Assembly (NCBI GenBank): GCA_003168295.1
Contig: PMST01000540.1
Location: 275 to 8,507 of the forward strand
DNA length: 8,233 nucleotides
Direction: 5' to 3'
Source of the DNA: Actinomycetota bacterium
GTDB lineage: Bacteria > Actinomycetota > Actinomycetes > Streptosporangiales > Streptosporangiaceae
A program made the translations under genes and the position numbers. Of this stretch, positions 1 to 5,701 are shown in pieces (within the stretch, counting starts at the first letter, position 1; every line of letters begins with the position of its first letter). Under the pieces are notes generated by a model. That model had not been told where the DNA came from. It ran no database searches and saw only the letters and a program-made list of their open reading frames with translations.

Positions 1-1360
1 GCCTGGTCCCCGAGCTCCCCCGGATCAGCGTCTGACCACGATCGGGATAAAACGACGACGGAACGGCACTGGCTCGAGCGCCTAAGCACCGCGGAACCTT
101 CATCACCAGGGCGACGGTGTCATCGCTGCGGCGCCCGCCGCCGAAGCTCAACGTGGCCAGCTGGATGGCTTCCGCCATGGCGACCGCGGTCAGGTCATCG
201 AGCCCCGCGACCAGCCGGCGGAGCCGCTCGTCGCCGTACAGCTCACGGTCGGCACCGCGACGAGCCTCGGTGACACCGTCGGAAAACAGGATCAGGCTGT
301 CGCCGGCCCGCAGCAGGCGCTGCGAATCGTGCAGTTCCGGATGGGCCAGCACGCCGAGCAGGTCGCCCGGCCGGCCGAACTCACGCACCTGGCCGTTCGC
401 GGTCCGCACCAGCGCCAGCGGGTGACCCGCGGAGCTGATCCGCACCATGGTCCCGCCGGGGACAAGCCGCACCGCGGCGTAGATCGCGGTCAGGAACCGC
501 GGGTCATCGGTCGGCCAGTCGAGCAGGACCTGATTCAGGCTGGCCAGGAGCAGGCTCGGCCGGGTCTGCGTGCGGGCCACGGCGCGCAGGGCGTAGCGGG
601 CCAGCGCGGTGCGTTTGGCGGCGGCCGGCCCCTTGCCGCACACGTCGCCGACCACGATTCCCCATGTTCCCCCCGCCGACGGGAACACGTCGCAGAAATC
701 CGCGAGGACCTCGCCCTCCGCGGCGTACCGCGCCGCGACCTGCAGGCCGGGGACACGCGGCAGCCGCGGCGGCAGCAGGCTTTCCTCGAGAGTCCCCGCC
801 AGGGCGACTCGTCCGGCGCTGCGCGCCAACGCGGCTCGCAGCGAAACCTCCTTCCAGGCGACCTGGGCCAGGGTCTCAAGAACCGCGACGTCGCTGGCAC
901 TCCACTGCCGTGCCACCTGGTCGGCGACCCAGAGCACCCCCATGACCTGGTCGTCCTGATCCTGGACCGGGACCCCGGCCCAGGCCAGCAGGCGCGCCGG
1001 ATCGGGCCGGGTCGAGCCGCTCACGCGGCGGTCCACCCGGACGTCACCGATGATCAGCTTGTCGTGCGACCGGACGACATCCGTGCACAGCCCTTGTTCA
1101 AACGAGCTCAGCTGGCCGTCGATACGCGCCGCGCCGTTCTGCGGAAGTAAATACGTACCAGCGAACATGGCGGACGCCCGCGGCGCGCTCAGCGCGGCGC
1201 CGGCCAGCATCGCCAGCCGGCCGAGCGAGTCCATCAGCCCGGCCGCCAGCAGTTCCGCTGGTCCGGCCGGGGCCAGCCCGTCCAGATCCACCGGCGTTGG
1301 ATCGCTCACGATATCGGCCGGGCCGGTGACGGGACCAGATGCGCGCTCGGAAACCGACAT
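1..1360 (-). CDS. GAF + PP2C (SpoIIE/RsbU-like) serine phosphatase, partial at left edge
   Basis: Translating the minus strand from the ATG at 1360 gives 453 residues with no stop before the window edge. Residues about 38-180 look like a GAF sensor domain (ILGDVR-type strand, 'AWAGVPV', 'GVLWVAD', 'QWSASDVAVLETLA'). A linker with the usual 'LEESLLPPRLP' follows, then a SpoIIE-type PP2C domain at about 203-421: D221 and D224 in LADFCD, GDVCGKG (D239), SSAGHPLAL, FSDGVTEAR (D361), SDDTVALVM (D413/D414). Proteins of this type remove phosphate from STAS antagonists, as RsbU does. The usual GGDFYD is LADFCD here; the aspartates remain but the glycine pair is lost. About 32 residues follow the last PP2C motif and resemble no domain I know, so the C-terminus is uncertain. 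Codons 71 and 426 are TTA. AGGG lies only 4 nt before the ATG. Confidence 0.9.
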   Translation of the reverse strand, partial: MSVSERASGPVTGPADIVSDPTPVDLDGLAPAGPAELLAAGLMDSLGRLAMLAGAALSAPRASAMFAGTYLLPQNGAARIDGQLSSFEQGLCTDVVRSHDKLIIGDVRVDRRVSGSTRPDPARLLAWAGVPVQDQDDQVMGVLWVADQVARQWSASDVAVLETLAQVAWKEVSLRAALARSAGRVALAGTLEESLLPPRLPRVPGLQVAARYAAEGEVLADFCDVFPSAGGTWGIVVGDVCGKGPAAAKRTALARYALRAVARTQTRPSLLLASLNQVLLDWPTDDPRFLTAIYAAVRLVPGGTMVRISSAGHPLALVRTANGQVREFGRPGDLLGVLAHPELHDSQRLLRAGDSLILFSDGVTEARRGADRELYGDERLRRLVAGLDDLTAVAMAEAIQLATLSFGGGRRSDDTVALVMKVPRCLGARASAVPSSFYPDRGQTLIRGSSGTR

Positions 1361-1361
1361 T

Positions 1362-1391
1362 TCACCCTGCTTTCGCCCAGGAAAGTGACAT
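1362..1391 (-). CDS. Possible 9-codon leader ORF before the GAF-PP2C gene
   Basis: On the minus strand an ATG at 1391 opens MSLSWAKAG and stops at TGA (1364-1362), one base before the phosphatase ATG at 1360. The 8-mer GAAATGTC occurs at both starts. The TGAAATG arrangement would suit translational coupling by reinitiation. No convincing Shine-Dalgarno sequence precedes the upstream ATG, and 9 codons can arise by chance, so this is only a candidate. Confidence 0.2.
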   Translation of the reverse strand: MSLSWAKAG

Positions 1392-1417
1392 TTCGCGCCA
1401 ATATGGGCGAGGCAGGG
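1365..1417 (-). promoter_or_regulatory. Candidate hairpin sequestering the ribosome binding site of the GAF-PP2C gene
   Basis: In the minus-strand transcript, CCCTGC (1417-1412) and CGCCCA (1409-1404, within TCGCCCA's complement arm) face TGGGCGA (1379-1373) and GCAGGG (1370-1365). This gives a 6-bp and a 7-bp stem separated by a small internal loop, with a loop of about 24 nt. The GCAGGG arm contains the only Shine-Dalgarno-like sequence for the ATG at 1360, so folding would hide it. The pairing is read directly from the sequence; translational control is inference. Confidence 0.35.
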
Positions 1418-1563
1418 TCTGGACCTCGACGGGGCTAAGTCTAATCACACAAAGATTGGGAGAGATGCCGTATTGGCGAGAATTGAAGGTGAATATTTCA
1501 AATTCAGAACCCGCTTCATAAGTAACTGAATAACCCGATTGCCAATACTTTGTCGCACTACGC

Positions 1564-1589
1564 TGATATGCAGCGAAATGCGCATATCA
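1564..1589. repeat. 8-bp perfect inverted repeat
   Basis: TGATATGC (1564-1571) and GCATATCA (1582-1589) are perfect complements separated by 10 nt and followed on the plus strand by AAAAAG. It lies in the AT-rich part of the spacer. It could be an operator for a dimeric regulator or a small hairpin; nothing in the sequence decides between these. Confidence 0.45.
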
Positions 1590-1676
1590 AAAAGACCCGC
1601 GGCCGCGCACGCCCGGCGAGCCGCCCGGGCACGATGAGCTCGCAGCTGGGCAGGTGGTCGAGCCGGGACCGTTCGG

Positions 1677-1736
1677 TAAAAACAACGAGGGTCCGCGTTG
1701 ATAAGGCTGCAGGGTTGCCTTATCGACGCGGACCCT
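1677..1736 (-). terminator. 20-bp hairpin with T-rich tail, reading leftward
   Basis: 1688-1707 pairs with 1717-1736 over 20 positions with a single G-U wobble and a 9-nt loop (1708-1716). On the minus strand the hairpin is followed by CGTTGTTTTTA (1687-1677), the form of a Rho-independent terminator. On the plus strand no T-run follows. No minus-strand gene lies to its right within the spacer: the next gene, from 1992, is on the plus strand. It may end an unannotated leftward RNA, block antisense read-through from the operon side, or be an unrelated palindromic element. Confidence 0.5.
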
Positions 1737-1924
1737 TCCACGGCGTCCCGTCCCTGTCATCCGCCCGGCCCGCCGTAGGGGGGCGGTCCGCGCTCAGAGC
1801 AAGGAACTCTGCTTAACAGCATGCCCCGTCGCTTACTAGAAGCCACCCCGGAACAAGTTCAGGTATGGCTAAGATTTTCGTCCGCGGGTTCCGCCCCCCT
1901 CCCTGCCCGCTCCGGGTGGCATGT

Positions 1925-1961
1925 CGGTAACCTTTGTGTTACGGTAGCTTGATTGTTACCG
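1925..1961 (+). promoter_or_regulatory. Candidate ArsR operator/promoter region
   Basis: GTAAC (1927-1931) and GTTAC (1938-1942) form an inverted repeat with a 6-nt spacer. A further GTTAC at 1955-1959 makes the longer inverted pair CGGTAAC (1925-1931)/GTTACCG (1955-1961). The cluster ends 30 bp before the arsR-type start codon, where an autoregulating ArsR-family repressor usually binds. No clear -35/-10 pair was identified. The repeat is visible; the regulator assignment is inference. Confidence 0.45.
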
Positions 1962-1991
1962 ATGCCGCGAGCGGGAGGGGGGCCGGAGCAG

Positions 1992-2360
1992 ATGATCGAG
2001 GCACGCGCTTCCGGGGATCCGTTCGAGGCTCTCGGCGATCCGAACCGGCGGGACATCCTGCGCCTGCTCAGCGACGGCGACAAGCCGGTGCGGGAGATCG
2101 CCGCGGCGCTGCCGATCAGCCGTCCGGCCGTCTCCAGGCACCTGCGCCTGCTGAAAGAGGCCGGCCTGGTGGCGGAGCAGGCCCAGGGCACCCGCCGGAT
2201 CTACCACCTGCAAGAACAGGGGATGCACGCGGTCCAGGCTTATCTCGAGCGGGTGTGGGGTGACGCGGCCCGCCGGTTCCGGCTGCTGGCCGAGAACACC
2301 GAGAACACCGAGAACACCGAGAACACCGAATACACCAGGGACAAGCCGCCGAATGACTGA
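1992..2360 (+). CDS. ArsR/SmtB-family winged-helix transcriptional repressor
   Basis: This 122-residue protein has the ArsR core: FEALGDPNRRDILRLL at 11-26, then the helix-turn-helix and recognition helix (VREIAAALPISRPAVSRHL, 33-51), LLKEAGLV and the beta-wing GTRRIYHL. It has no cysteine and so lacks the CxC metal site of ArsR/SmtB metal sensors. It belongs to the non-metal group often found next to SRPBCC/AHSA1 genes. The ATG at 1992 is preferred because GGGAGGGG (1973-1980) and GGAG (1985-1988) precede it; TTG 1953 and ATG 1962 lie in or at the edge of the likely operator and lack a ribosome binding site. Residues 101-115 are an ENT repeat tail. The gene overlaps the next by 8 bp. It probably represses its own operon through the inverted repeat upstream. 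Confidence 0.93.
   Translation: MIEARASGDPFEALGDPNRRDILRLLSDGDKPVREIAAALPISRPAVSRHLRLLKEAGLVAEQAQGTRRIYHLQEQGMHAVQAYLERVWGDAARRFRLLAENTENTENTENTEYTRDKPPND
2292..2336 (+). repeat. 9-bp tandem repeat (GAGAACACC x4 plus one variant)
   Basis: Four exact copies of GAGAACACC (2292-2327) are followed by GAATACACC (2328-2336), all in frame with the ArsR gene. They encode ENT-ENT-ENT-ENT-EYT just past the winged helix. As the unit is 9 bp, copy-number change would lengthen or shorten the tail without a frameshift. The repeat ends 17 bp before the next start codon. Confidence 0.95.
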
Positions 2361-2799
2361 CCCGCTGCGGATGTCCTTTGACGTGGCCTGCTCAGCCGGG
2401 CACGCGTTCAGCGTCTGGACCTCGGGAATCGCCACGTGGTGGCCGCCCGATCACACCGTGACCGGGCAGGCCGCGCTGGTCGTCCTGACCAGTGGCGTCG
2501 GCGGCCGGATCTACGAACGAGCCCCGGACGGCACCGAGCACGAGTGGGGCGAGGTGACGGTGTGGCAGCCCCCCGCCAGGCTGGCCTACCGGTGGTACCT
2601 CGGCACGGATCGCGCCCATGCCACCGACGTGGAGATCCGGTTCGTGCCCCAGGGTGCCGCCGCCACCCGGATAGAGATCGAGCACCAGGGCTGGGAACGG
2701 CTGGGAACTTCAGCCGGTCAGTGGCGTGACCGCAATCGCGCCGGCTGGCAGACGCTGCTGCCGCACTTCGCGGTGGCCATAGTGAAAGGGGACACCTGA
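2353..2799 (+). CDS. SRPBCC-domain (AHSA1-like) protein
   Basis: The 148-residue product has the features of the SRPBCC/START-like fold of the AHSA1 (Aha1 C-terminal) group: an N-terminal strand 'MSFDVACSAGHAFSVWTS', the WWPPDH turn, GGRIYERAPDGTEHEWGEVTVWQPPARLAYRW in the middle, and the C-terminal helix AGWQTLLPHFAVAI. Such proteins form a hydrophobic cavity for small ligands; the ligand is unknown. The ATG at 2353 overlaps the ArsR stop (ATGACTGA), so translation is likely coupled. An in-frame start upstream at 2260 would add a low-complexity leader that is only the ENT repeat read in another frame. ArsR-SRPBCC pairs are common in actinobacteria, suggesting the ArsR protein controls this gene. 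Confidence 0.9.
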   Translation: MTDPLRMSFDVACSAGHAFSVWTSGIATWWPPDHTVTGQAALVVLTSGVGGRIYERAPDGTEHEWGEVTVWQPPARLAYRWYLGTDRAHATDVEIRFVPQGAAATRIEIEHQGWERLGTSAGQWRDRNRAGWQTLLPHFAVAIVKGDT

Positions 2800-3200
2800 T
2801 GGCAGCTGGCACCAAGGACGATCCGTGGGAGCTCAAGACCCCGCCGGGCACCTCCAGTTACACCATGTACAAGGACGAGCAAGCTGACCCGCCGACGCTG
2901 GTCTGCCAGGTCGGTTCCACCACCCTGAAGTACCGTCTCAGCGCCGTCGAGGACCTGCATGCCTGGCTGGCCAAGCAGGACGACTGGGTCCCGCTCGGCG
3001 CGGCCGACGAGAAGAAGCCCGCCGCCGACGGCACGGTCGAGGCGTGGGGGCGATCAGCCGACAATCCCGTCGGAGGCTGGTACGGCCTGCGCAGCGGCTA
3101 CCGCGGCCGGTTCGGGATGTACCTTCCTCCGCTGCTCGAGGCGCTCGGCCTCGCGGAGGTTAGCCACGACCCTCGCAACAACCGTATGCGAGCGATCTGA
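2799..3200 (+). CDS. Conserved actinobacterial protein of unknown function
   Basis: The protein has 133 residues and no signal peptide or membrane segment. It is rich in aromatic and charged residues, with blocks such as DDPWELKTPPGTSSYTMYKDE, VGSTTLKYRLSAVEDLHAWL, DDWVPLGAADE and NPVGGWYGLRSGYRGRFGMYLPPLLEALGLAE. I recognise this as a widespread actinobacterial family (I recall it as DUF6855, unverified) often found beside ArsR/SRPBCC genes. No catalytic motif is apparent. Its ATG overlaps the SRPBCC stop by 1 bp (TGATG), with AAAGGGGA at 2785-2792 giving 6-nt spacing, so both its own ribosome binding site and coupling support this start. Its role presumably follows that of the SRPBCC partner. 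Confidence 0.85.
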   Translation: MAAGTKDDPWELKTPPGTSSYTMYKDEQADPPTLVCQVGSTTLKYRLSAVEDLHAWLAKQDDWVPLGAADEKKPAADGTVEAWGRSADNPVGGWYGLRSGYRGRFGMYLPPLLEALGLAEVSHDPRNNRMRAI

Positions 3201-3228
3201 GCCAGGCCAGAAACCCGGAGATGACATT

Positions 3229-3540
3229 ATGGGAGTCAGCAAGATCATCCGCTATACCACCAAGCCGGAATGTGCGGACGAGAACGAGCGCCTTATTCGC
3301 GCCGTGTTCGCCGAGTTGGCGGACCAAGACCCGAAAGGATTGCGGTACTCCGCGTTCCGGCTTGAGGACAAGGTCAGTTTCGTTCATGTCGCCGTTCTCG
3401 ACGGCGAAAGCAATCCCCTGGCTGCCTCCGCCGCGTTCGCGGAATTTCAGCGCGGCATCAAGGACCGGTGTGCCGACGGCCCGGTGGCCGCCGACGCGGA
3501 CATCATCGGCTCGTTCCGGCTGCCGTTCGCCGGCTCCTAG
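3229..3540 (+). CDS. Small dimeric alpha/beta-barrel-like (ABM-type) hypothetical protein
   Basis: The product has 103 residues. The order strand (SKIIRYTTKP), long helix (CADENERLIRAVFAELADQ), strand (GLRYSAFRLEDKVSFVHVAVLDG) and helix (SAAFAEFQRGIKDRC) resembles the ferredoxin-like dimeric barrel of antibiotic-biosynthesis-monooxygenase-type proteins. No family is assigned with certainty and no active site can be named. The start is chosen by GGAG at 3217-3220 with 8-nt spacing. It lies 28 bp after the unknown-function gene and is likely the last gene of the operon. Its stop codon TAG shares the CTAG at 3537-3540 with the stop of the convergent phosphatase fusion. Confidence 0.8.
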   Translation: MGVSKIIRYTTKPECADENERLIRAVFAELADQDPKGLRYSAFRLEDKVSFVHVAVLDGESNPLAASAAFAEFQRGIKDRCADGPVAADADIIGSFRLPFAGS

Positions 3541-5534
3541 CCCCGCCCCGGGTCGTCTGCAGCGACGTGGGACAGCTGAACCAGGTCGAGCACGAGCTGA
3601 GCGGAACTGCCGGGCGCGGCGAGCAGGGTCATGTCCTGCTTATGGACCGTCAGCCGCTCCCTGACCTGGTACAGCGCGCGCACCCCCGCGCTGGCCAGCT
3701 GGGTGACGCCGGTCAGGTCGGCGACGAGCGGGACCGTGCCCCCCCGGCTGGCGGAAAGGAGCCGCCGGGCCATCTGGCCGGCGGTGACGATGTCCACGGC
3801 ACCGGTCACCCGCGCCCGGGCCACGCCGGTTTCCTCGATTGAGGTGTCCACGGTGAAGGGCGGCCCGGGGGAGTAGGCGGCGGCGCGGGCGCTTTCCGGG
3901 TGCCAGGCCAGGAAAGCGGGCCTGCGCAGCCGGAGCCGCAGCGACACAACTGTGCCCCCGGTACCCGCCGGGCCGACGTCGGTGCCGACAGGCCCCGGCG
4001 GGTGGCTCACCAGCAAGGTGTCGACCACGTGTCCGGCCACCATGAGCCCGTGACCGCGGTCGGCGTCCGAGGCATCGGGCCGCCGCCAGCTTCCGTGGTC
4101 GGTGATGCGGCACTCCACATTCCCGTCGTCGGCTAGCGTCGCGTCCAGGGTCACGATCCCGGGCTCGCCCGGCGGGTAGGCATGCTCAATGGCGTTGGTG
4201 ACCACCTCCACCATGGCCAGGTGCAGCGCCTCGGTGTCCTCGGCGGTGGCGCCGAGCCGATTCAGCCAGTCCGTGAAGGCATCCCTCGCCACGCTGAGGC
4301 TGGCCCTTTCGCTGGGCAATTCCAGCCGCAGGGCCGGGACCGGATCGGCCAGCCGCTCGACCGCAAGAGCGGTGACGTCATCGGCGTAGCCGGTACGGGT
4401 CAGCAGCTCCACCGTGAGCTGGCACACTCGTTCGGCCGCTGTGGGCGCCGCACCCGCGGTCAGCGTCCGGTTGGCGGCGGCATCCGCGGCGACCTTCGCA
4501 AGCTCGACCATCCCCGCCTCGATGGTCCGGTTCGGCCGCTCGATGAGGCCGTCGCTGTAGAGCAGCATCACCTCGCCGGGGGCGAATGCGCCGACCGTCA
4601 GCTGCGGCGCTGAACCAGTGCCCAGCGGTCCGGTGCCCGTGCCGGCCAGGAACCTGACCGTCCCATCGGTCCCGACCACCAGGGGCGGAGGATGCCCGCA
4701 GGTGGTGTAGCGCAGCGTCCCGTCCGCCGGATCGAAGACCGCCAGGTTCAATGTCGCGGCGCGCAGGGCCGGGGTCCGGGCGGCGTAGGCATCAGCCCGC
4801 TCAAGGACCCGGGTGAGATCGGGCTCGGCGGCGAGCAGCTCGGCCAGCACGGCCCGCATCTGCCCCATCGCGGCCGAGGCCTCCAATCCGTGCCCGACCA
4901 CGTCCCCGACGACGAGCGCGACGCTTCCGCCGCCGAGCGGAATCGCGTCGAACCAATCGCCACCGGCCGTCTGTTCGTGCCCGGCGACCAGATAGCGCGC
5001 CGCGATCCGTACCTGCGGCAGCACCGGCAGCGCGGTCGGCAGCAGCGCCCGCTGCAGTTCGGCTACTACCTCGTATCCGTCTTCCGTGCCCTTCGCCCGC
5101 CGCCGAGCCGCCCGCCGCTCCGCCACGTGCTCGGTGACGTCGGAAACGATGACCAGAAGGCCGTTTACCGTCCCGTCCGCAGCTCGCCGCGGCGCCACGG
5201 TGAAATCGCCGTACACCTCCTGGATCCCGCCGGGCTCACGGTCGATCTGCGCTCGCCACTCCTTCCCCGTCTCCAGCTCGCCGGTGGCGTATACCCGGTC
5301 AAGCAGCTCGTAGAGCTGCTGCCCCGCGATCTCGGGGAAGGCTTCCCGATACGGCAAGCCGATCGCGGCCGACCTGCCGGTGAACGCACGGTAGGCCGCG
5401 TTCGTCGCCACGATCCGGTGGTCCGGGCCCGCCAGCGCGAGCAAGACCACCGGCATCTGGTCAAAGGCATCCCGTACGGTATCCGCGTCTCCGGCCAGCT
5501 GGCCAGGTACGTCGCCGTGCGGAGCACTCGCCAA
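3537..5534 (-). CDS. PAS-PP2C-HATPase-STAS fusion: partner-switching regulator of 665 residues
   Basis: Domains in order: PAS (about 22-135: FDQMPVVLLAL, IVATNAAYRAFTG, GDFTVAPRR, VIVSDVTE); a short charged linker; SpoIIE-type PP2C (about 165-395: GGDWFD with D193/D196, VGDVVGHG with D211, TTCGHPPPL, YSDGLIER with D328, YADDVTAL with D385/D386); RsbW-like HATPase_c kinase (about 400-536: N-box MVEVVTNAIEHAY with E443/N447, ITDHGSWR with D479, RGHGLMV); STAS (about 558-655: VTGAVDIVTA, DLTGVTQLASAGVRAL). All phosphatase and kinase motifs look intact. The STAS acceptor motif is ASAG rather than DSSG: S615 is kept and the preceding Asp is lost. The start is TTG 5534 with AGGAGG at 5540-5545, 5-nt spacing. 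Such proteins couple a PAS signal to release of a stress sigma factor. It is probably transcribed from the sigma-B-like promoter just upstream. Confidence 0.95.
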   Translation of the reverse strand: MASAPHGDVPGQLAGDADTVRDAFDQMPVVLLALAGPDHRIVATNAAYRAFTGRSAAIGLPYREAFPEIAGQQLYELLDRVYATGELETGKEWRAQIDREPGGIQEVYGDFTVAPRRAADGTVNGLLVIVSDVTEHVAERRAARRRAKGTEDGYEVVAELQRALLPTALPVLPQVRIAARYLVAGHEQTAGGDWFDAIPLGGGSVALVVGDVVGHGLEASAAMGQMRAVLAELLAAEPDLTRVLERADAYAARTPALRAATLNLAVFDPADGTLRYTTCGHPPPLVVGTDGTVRFLAGTGTGPLGTGSAPQLTVGAFAPGEVMLLYSDGLIERPNRTIEAGMVELAKVAADAAANRTLTAGAAPTAAERVCQLTVELLTRTGYADDVTALAVERLADPVPALRLELPSERASLSVARDAFTDWLNRLGATAEDTEALHLAMVEVVTNAIEHAYPPGEPGIVTLDATLADDGNVECRITDHGSWRRPDASDADRGHGLMVAGHVVDTLLVSHPPGPVGTDVGPAGTGGTVVSLRLRLRRPAFLAWHPESARAAAYSPGPPFTVDTSIEETGVARARVTGAVDIVTAGQMARRLLSASRGGTVPLVADLTGVTQLASAGVRALYQVRERLTVHKQDMTLLAAPGSSAQLVLDLVQLSHVAADDPGRG

Positions 5535-5565
5535 CGCGACCTCCTCCCCTCTTCCGTTGAAGCAT

Positions 5566-5589
5566 CTACCCCGGCAGCGCCCGTCAAAC
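5566..5589 (-). promoter_or_regulatory. Sigma-B/SigF-type promoter of the PAS-PP2C-HATPase-STAS gene
   Basis: On the minus strand GTTT (5589-5586), a 14-nt spacer and GGGTAG (5571-5566) match the actinobacterial sigma-B/SigF pattern (GNNT or GTTT, 14-16 nt, GGGTA[CT]) with one change at the last base. Transcription would begin near 5557-5559, giving a leader of about 25 nt with the AGGAGG ribosome binding site correctly placed before TTG 5534. Confidence 0.6.
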
Positions 5590-5631
5590 GGGCACCATCA
5601 GCAGCAATGTCGCACCCCGCGCACAGGCAAG

Positions 5632-5701
5632 CTGGCCGGGGCAAAACCAGGGGCAAAACCTGCGGCCAGGCAAAAACCGGCGGCAAGGCGTTACGAACGC
5701 C
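5632..5701. repeat. Short direct repeats and palindromes between divergent genes
   Basis: GGGGCAAAACC occurs at 5638-5648 and 5650-5660, and a related GGCAAAAACC at 5669-5678. CTGGCC (5632-5637) and GGCCAG (5664-5669) bracket the first two copies as an inverted pair. A separate palindrome, GGCGTT-ACG-AACGCC, sits at 5687-5701. The cluster lies between the divergent starts at 5534 and 5757, so it may be a regulator-binding region. No regulator can be named. Confidence 0.45.

Larger units (their letters stand above)
1418..1924. other. AT-richer intergenic spacer without a convincing gene
   Basis: No ORF here has both a good start and actinobacterial codon bias. The stretch 1436-1595 is much richer in A and T than the flanking genes and probably holds the promoter of the leftward phosphatase gene, although no promoter match was clear. 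The 8-mer GTATTGGC at 1470-1477 is repeated inverted as GCCAATAC at 1541-1548. The same right-hand arm, extended through CTTTGT (1548-1553), also complements ACAAAG...TTGG at 1449-1459 with one inserted base, so alternative pairings are possible. A GC-rich 6-bp stem lies at 1611-1616/1625-1630. From 1737 to 1924 only short repeats are seen, such as CAGAG/CTCTG near 1795-1812. Confidence 0.5.

Noticed and set aside
329..1150. Long plus-strand ORF of 273 codons
   Set aside because: It is antisense to the GAF-PP2C gene, whose motifs are plain on the other strand. Its Arg/Pro/His-rich product has no recognisable domain.
1688..1740. tRNA-like reading of the long hairpin followed by TTCCA
   Set aside because: It is one continuous stem without D, anticodon or T arms.
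1445..1741. Minus-strand ORF of 98 codons through the spacer, or its 3' part from ATG 1588
   Set aside because: It crosses the terminator-like hairpin, has AT-rich codon use unlike its neighbours, no ribosome binding site and no known domain.
2292..2336. CRISPR-like repeat array
   Set aside because: The 9-bp unit is tandem with no spacers and is in frame in a coding gene. No CRISPR, rRNA, tRNA or insertion sequence was seen in the window.
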